Assembly (NCBI GenBank): GCA_041390625.1
Contig: JAWKPM010000004.1
Location: 198,787-262,786 of the forward strand
Source of the DNA: RBC038 sp041390625
GTDB lineage: Bacteria; Chloroflexota; Dehalococcoidia; UBA2979
DNA: 64,000 nucleotides
Direction of reading: 5' to 3'
The notes below the pieces were generated by a model. The model searched no databases and had not been told where the DNA came from. It was given only the letters and a program-made list of their open reading frames with translations. The position numbers and the translations under genes are program-made. Shown in pieces: positions 60,160-64,000 of the stretch. Within the stretch, counting starts at the first letter, position 1. The number at the start of each line of letters is the position of its first letter.

Positions 60160-61410
60160 GTGACCGACGGCCCGGCTCGAGACTCGTCAGGCGCGTACGG
60201 ACCGCTCATCGAGCGGTTCGCTCGACGTGTCGATCCCGGCACGCTCGTCTACGGGCAGGGCGCCGTGACGCGCGAGTTCTACCTCGTGCTGTCGGGTCGC
60301 ATCGTGTTTGAGGTGATCGACTCGGCGGGATCGCGCGCCGTGGTGCACGAGGCCGGGCCGGGCGACTGCTTCGGGCACGTGGGCGCATTCTCCGGCCGCC
60401 CCACCTCGGCGGCGGCGACGGCGGCCGAGCCGACGGTCATCCTCGCGGTCGGGGTCAACGAGGCAGAGGCGGCCTTCCGGCTCGCGCCTCGGCTGGCGCT
60501 CGACGTCATCGAGCAGCTGACGACCGTGGGACGCGCGCGCCGCTCGATCCGCGAGGTGGGCGAGGACGTCGGCGTGCCCACACCGTCGGAGGCCACCGCC
60601 CCAGTCGAGGCCCCCACCGAGGCAGCGACGACCTCGGGCGACGCCGCTCCTGAGACCTCGAGTCCCCTGACGGCCTCGAGGGAGGCGCCAGCCGACGGTC
60701 GCATCGCGCTTCCGGACCCCGCATTCGACGAGCGTGTGTTCTTCGCGGACGACGTCACGTGCCCCGTGTGCGACACGACATTCGAGCACCTGCGGGTACG
60801 CCTCGGCGCCGTGCGACCCACGGGCCGCGAGTCCGACTTCCAGACGCGCTACCGGGGGACCGACCCCACGCTCTACACGATCACCGTCTGCCCGCACTGC
60901 GCCTACGCGGCGTACGCCGAAGAGTTCGGCGACGTCAGCGCGAGCGAGCGCCAGGCGCTGCTGCAGGGCGCGTCCGCGCGCGGCGGCAGCGAGCGCCGCA
61001 ACCTCTGCGGCGTGCGCTCGCCCGACGACGCGGCCGAGTCGTTCGAGGTCGCGCTCGAGTGCTACCGCAGTCGCTCGGCGGGCCAGCGGCGCCTCGCGGG
61101 GCTGCTGCACCGCCGCGCCTGGCTGGAACGCTCGCGCGGTGACGAGGCGCGGGAGCGCGAGTTCCTCACCTCGGCGGTCGAGGCCTACCGGTCGGCGTAC
61201 GAGGCGGACAAGACGATGACGGACGCGTCCGCCACGCGTGCTGCGTACCTCCTCGGCGACCTCTACCTGCGCCTCGGCGCGCTCGACGAGGCCGGGCGCT
61301 GGCTGGAGATCTGCCTGCACGGCAAGCACGACGCGCAGAGCGGTATCCTGCGCATGGCGCGTGAGCGCATGTTCGAGTGCCGCACCCTCCTCGAGGAGCG
61401 CGCGGCGTGA
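60160..61410 (+). CDS. Cyclic-nucleotide-binding domain fused to DUF2225
   Basis: A 416-residue protein. The first 115 residues follow the cNMP-binding (CRP-like) beta barrel: FYLVLSGRIVFEVIDSAGSR and GDCFGHVGAFSGRP; the usual Arg of the phosphate cassette is uncertain. A Pro/Thr-rich linker follows. The C-terminal part is DUF2225-like: CPVC then FQTRYRGTDPTLYTITVCPH and CAYAAYAEEF, with four zinc-type Cys, then TPR-like helices. No DNA-binding domain. GTG start; overlaps the next gene by four bases. Role unknown. Confidence 0.7.
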   Translation: MTDGPARDSSGAYGPLIERFARRVDPGTLVYGQGAVTREFYLVLSGRIVFEVIDSAGSRAVVHEAGPGDCFGHVGAFSGRPTSAAATAAEPTVILAVGVNEAEAAFRLAPRLALDVIEQLTTVGRARRSIREVGEDVGVPTPSEATAPVEAPTEAATTSGDAAPETSSPLTASREAPADGRIALPDPAFDERVFFADDVTCPVCDTTFEHLRVRLGAVRPTGRESDFQTRYRGTDPTLYTITVCPHCAYAAYAEEFGDVSASERQALLQGASARGGSERRNLCGVRSPDDAAESFEVALECYRSRSAGQRRLAGLLHRRAWLERSRGDEAREREFLTSAVEAYRSAYEADKTMTDASATRAAYLLGDLYLRLGALDEAGRWLEICLHGKHDAQSGILRMARERMFECRTLLEERAA

Positions 61411-62369
61411 CGTCCGCCGTCGGCGGCCTGCGTCGGCTTCGGTCCGAGCTGCCGCTGTTGGCGATCGCCGTCGGGCTGGGCGTGCTCGCGCTGCTGGCAC
61501 CCGCCTGGCTCAAGAGCGAGCCCGCCTCGTTGCCCTCGGCGCGCCTCGTCGTCGCCGACCTTCGAGGTCAGGCGCTCGTGGTCACGGACCTGCCGGACGG
61601 CAGTGTCCGGCGCATCGAGCTGCCGGGGGGGCCGCACGAGATCGTCGAGCTGCCGGACGGCCGCGTCGTTGCATCGCTCGAGCAGGCGGGACGCCTCGCG
61701 GTCGTCGACCTCGATACGGGCGCCGTCGATGCGGTGGAGACCGGCGGGTTCCCGCACGGCCTCGCGCTGCAGGGCGGCGAGCTCCTCGTGACCGATCGCG
61801 CCATCGATGCCACACGACGCTTCGATGTCGCCACCTGGGCCGAGGTGGGCGCGCTCATCGGCGGATCGACGCCGCACGCGGTGGTCGCGGGGCCGGACTA
61901 CGTCGCGATCGCCTCGGCCGGGGACAACACGCTGCGCATCGACGATCGCGCGCTCCCGGTCTCGGCGCTGCCGGAGACGGTGGCGATCAGCCCGGACGGC
62001 AGCCGCCTCGCGGTGGCGGGCGCGTTCGGCGGACGCGTGCAGTGGTTCGGGGTGGACGGCACGCCGCTCCTCGATGTGCCGCTCGGCGAGCGACCGGTGC
62101 GAACGGTGTTCGCGCCGGACGGGCACACGCTCGCGGTCGCGCTCTCGGCGGGCGGCGAAGCGGCACTCGTGGGTGAGGATGGTTCGGTGCGACGAGTCGT
62201 CACGGGCGGCGTGCCGGACGGCCTCGCGTTCGATGCCTCGGGCGCCTGGCTCTTCGTCTCCGACATGGCGGGCGGGCACGTCTCGGCCGTCGATGTCGCA
62301 AGCGGCGTGGCGAAGTGGCGCGCACGCCTCGGTGAGAGCGCCGGCGCGCTGCTCCTGCTCGCGCCCTAG
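61407..62369 (+). CDS. Membrane-anchored beta-propeller (YncE/NHL-like) protein
   Basis: A 320-residue protein with an N-terminal membrane segment (about 14-33) followed by about seven repeated four-strand blades such as LVVTDLPDGSVRRIELPGGP and ETVAISPDGSRLAVAGAFGG. Such propellers usually bind other proteins or ligands; no catalytic motif is seen. Coupled to the DUF2225 fusion by a GTGA overlap. Confidence 0.7.
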   Translation: MTSAVGGLRRLRSELPLLAIAVGLGVLALLAPAWLKSEPASLPSARLVVADLRGQALVVTDLPDGSVRRIELPGGPHEIVELPDGRVVASLEQAGRLAVVDLDTGAVDAVETGGFPHGLALQGGELLVTDRAIDATRRFDVATWAEVGALIGGSTPHAVVAGPDYVAIASAGDNTLRIDDRALPVSALPETVAISPDGSRLAVAGAFGGRVQWFGVDGTPLLDVPLGERPVRTVFAPDGHTLAVALSAGGEAALVGEDGSVRRVVTGGVPDGLAFDASGAWLFVSDMAGGHVSAVDVASGVAKWRARLGESAGALLLLAP

Positions 62370-62461
62370 GCCGCGACACGCGGGGGACGCGGATCACGTC
62401 CGCTTCGTGGGACAATCGAGCGACCGACCTCCTCGAGCCCACACCGGACGGAGCGCGCTCA

Positions 62462-62872
62462 TTGAACCCGGACGAGACTTGCACGCTCGGCGGCGGCCTC
62501 CTGCGTCGAGCCTGCGGACGCCCGGCCCTGAGCGCATGCGTCTACTGCGGCGAGCCATTCTGCGCCGACCATGGTGAGCGCGGTCCCGACTACGCGGACG
62601 TGTGTGCGCGACGTGAGTGCGTCGCGAAGCAGCGCGACGTCGAGGCACACGTCGAGTGGAAGTCTCGGATGCAGCCCCTCAACGACGTCTCGGTTTGTGC
62701 CGAGGGTGAGTGCACGGAGCGTATGCGGCACCAGTGCTCGCGCTGCCGCCTGATGTTCTGCGCCGAGCACGTCAAAGAGGTCGACGTCATCGACTCGACG
62801 ACGCGGCCTCCGCAGCGATCGCGCGCCCTCGTCTGCCCGCACTGTGCGGCGCGCCAGTCGATCTGGAGCTAA
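62462..62872 (+). CDS. Cys/His-rich zinc-binding protein
   Basis: A 136-residue protein with many Cys/His pairs: CVYCGEPFCADHGERG at about residues 26-41, CARREC, CSRCRLMFCAEHVKEVD and a final CPHC. Two B-box/AN1-like zinc knuckles are suggested by C-x2-C...C-x2-H. Family not recognised. TTG start. Confidence 0.6.
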   Translation: MNPDETCTLGGGLLRRACGRPALSACVYCGEPFCADHGERGPDYADVCARRECVAKQRDVEAHVEWKSRMQPLNDVSVCAEGECTERMRHQCSRCRLMFCAEHVKEVDVIDSTTRPPQRSRALVCPHCAARQSIWS

Positions 62873-62914
62873 CCCGACCTCGATGCCGGCGGGCGCCTCG
62901 AGGGCCGTTCAGCG

Positions 62915-63664
62915 CTAGACGTCGACGACCGGGTTCGAGAGCACGATCTCCCCGGCGCGGACCTCGACGGTGTCGCCGCCGTGGATCTGGACCGTCGTGC
63001 CGGGCGTCCCGGTAAAGACGAGGTCGCCGCGCTCGAGGGTCATCGCGGCAGTGATGTGCTCGATGCAGGCGGCGACGCTGTGCACCAGCTGGCCGGTGTG
63101 GCCTCGCTGCACGCGCTTGCCGTTCACCCAGCCCTCGAGCGAGATGCGGCGCTCGTAGTCCGTCTCGATCCACGGGCCGAGCGGGGTGAAGGTGTCGGCC
63201 GACTTCGCACGCCACCACTGGCGGTCGCCCTGTTGCCAATCGCGCGCCGAGACGTCGTTGCCGGCCGTGTAGCCGAAGATGTACTGCTCCACGTCCGCGG
63301 CGGCGACGTTGCGCGCGCGCCGGCCGATCACGATTACGACCTCGGGCTCCGCATGCACCATCGAGGTGTCGGCGGGGAGCTTGATCGCCTCGCCGGGCCC
63401 GATGATCGAGGACGGCGCCTTGAAGAAGGGTTCCGGCTTCGTCCCGAGGGGGCGGCCGCCGGCGTGACTCGGGTAGTTCACGGCCATCGCGAGGATCTTC
63501 GAGGGGTTCGTGATGGGCGCGAGGAACTGGGCCTTCGAAAGCGGGACGCGCTCGCCCGTCGGCTCGAGCGAGCCGAAGATGCCGCCCTTCACCAGGTGCA
63601 CGCTGCGGCCTCGAACGACTGCCGTCGACGCGCGTCCATCGACGCGAACTCGGGCGATGCGCAT
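62915..63664 (-). CDS. Fumarylacetoacetate hydrolase-family protein
   Basis: A 249-residue enzyme of the FAH/HpaG/fumarylpyruvate hydrolase group. Metal-binding acids are in EPEVVIVIGRRARNV, and YTAGNDVSARDWQQGDRQWW and GDLVFTGTPGTTVQIHGGD are typical. The start is the ATG at 63,664; the frame is open further but that part overlaps the next gene. It follows a DinB-like gene, so a maleylpyruvate/fumarylpyruvate step is possible. Confidence 0.88.
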   Translation of the reverse strand: MRIARVRVDGRASTAVVRGRSVHLVKGGIFGSLEPTGERVPLSKAQFLAPITNPSKILAMAVNYPSHAGGRPLGTKPEPFFKAPSSIIGPGEAIKLPADTSMVHAEPEVVIVIGRRARNVAAADVEQYIFGYTAGNDVSARDWQQGDRQWWRAKSADTFTPLGPWIETDYERRISLEGWVNGKRVQRGHTGQLVHSVAACIEHITAAMTLERGDLVFTGTPGTTVQIHGGDTVEVRAGEIVLSNPVVDV

Positions 63665-63729
63665 GGTCGGACCTCTTCCCTCGAGCTTCCTCGTACTGCC
63701 TCGTGCGCCCGCCGGAGCGGACGGGTTCG

Positions 63730-64000
63730 TCAGCGACTGAGCGCCTCGTTGATGGCGTCGGCGTGCTGCGCCTCGTGGATGGCCTGGACGATCACGTGCC
63801 CCCGTACGGAGTCCGTCGCGCCCCAGGGCGCCTCGACCTCCTCGTCGAGCAGCGCCGGCTCGATGGCGAAGAACGCGTCCAGCAGCGCTTCCCGCGCCGC
63901 CAAGAGCGTCTCGATGCGGCGCTCCAGCGTCACGGCCTCGGACCCCGCCACCTGCTTCCCGTTCCACGCCGCCCAGTCGTCCTCGGGCGAGGCCGTGACC
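63730..64000 (-). CDS. DinB-like helical-bundle protein (5' end outside the window)
   Basis: The last 89 or so residues of a protein entering from the right edge. It reads SPEDDWAAWNGKQVAGSEAV, RRIETLLAAREALLDAFFAI and VIVQAIHEAQHADAINEALS. The H-x3-H near the end and the four-helix pattern fit the DinB/mycothiol-dependent maleylpyruvate isomerase superfamily. The remaining part is not visible. Confidence 0.6.
   Translation of the reverse strand, partial: VTASPEDDWAAWNGKQVAGSEAVTLERRIETLLAAREALLDAFFAIEPALLDEEVEAPWGATDSVRGHVIVQAIHEAQHADAINEALSR

Noticed and set aside
1..64000. CRISPR arrays, insertion sequences, prophage or attachment sites
   Set aside because: No spaced direct repeats, transposase or integrase genes, or terminal inverted repeats were seen; the tRNA-His is intact and has no duplicated 3' end nearby.

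Overview
The window comes from a GC-rich (roughly two-thirds G+C) bacterium that uses many GTG and TTG starts and short stop/start overlaps. It is dominated by a nearly complete flagellar gene set in two clusters. No L-ring or P-ring genes (flgH, flgI, flgA) are seen. The set does include FliY-type FliN, a SwrB/YlxL-like protein beside the sigma-28 gene, FlbD, the TIGR02530-type operon protein, and a sortase with an LPNTG substrate. That points to a cell without a conventional outer membrane. Chloroflexota is my best guess, inferred from gene content only and not proven.

Region 1 (1-19,332, minus strand) is a flagellar operon read as flbD, motA, motB, fliL, fliM, fliY/N, fliO, fliP, fliQ, fliR, flhB, flhA, flhF, a PilZ gene, a small membrane protein, fliA, a swrB-like gene, an LPNTG-anchored protein, flgF, flgG, flgM, flgN, flgK and flgL (cut by the window edge). 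Two response regulators precede it.

Region 2 (20,800-24,900) holds small signalling and housekeeping genes: two short zinc-site proteins, a degenerate HD-GYP protein, a methyltransferase and two GNAT acetyltransferases. One zinc-ribbon gene sits behind a very clear c-di-AMP (ydaO/yuaA) riboswitch with a TTGACA promoter. The other has a leader with mutually exclusive hairpins.

Region 3 (24,875-33,960) is a vitamin B12 salvage operon behind a cobalamin riboswitch: btuC, btuD, cobO, cobT, cobS, cbiB, cobD, cobQ and cobU. It covers corrinoid import, adenosylation and nucleotide-loop assembly; no corrin-ring synthesis genes are present. A compact divergent transcription unit (leaderless 22-residue peptide or small RNA) lies beside the riboswitch.

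Region 4 (34,000-44,600) contains an HtrA protease, a Gfo/Idh-like protein, flagellin 1, MgtE, a flavin reductase, a lytic transglycosylase, tRNA-His, two lipoproteins and flagellin 2. Both flagellin mRNA leaders carry hairpins with GGA in the loop, as expected for CsrA control.

Region 5 (44,646-59,973, plus strand) is the second flagellar operon: flaG-like, fliD, fliS, fliT-like, sortase, a second flgM, fliF, fliG, fliH, fliI, fliJ, flgB, flgC, fliE, fliK, flgD, the TIGR02530 gene and flgE, closed by a strong hairpin. Region 6 (60,160-64,000) has a cNMP-binding/DUF2225 fusion, a beta-propeller protein, a Cys-rich protein, an FAA-family hydrolase and a truncated DinB-like gene.

The most unusual points are the sortase and its LPNTG partner placed inside the two flagellar operons, the c-di-AMP riboswitch on a 70-residue orphan protein, and a CCTCG-centred DNA word that overrides codon preference across the window.
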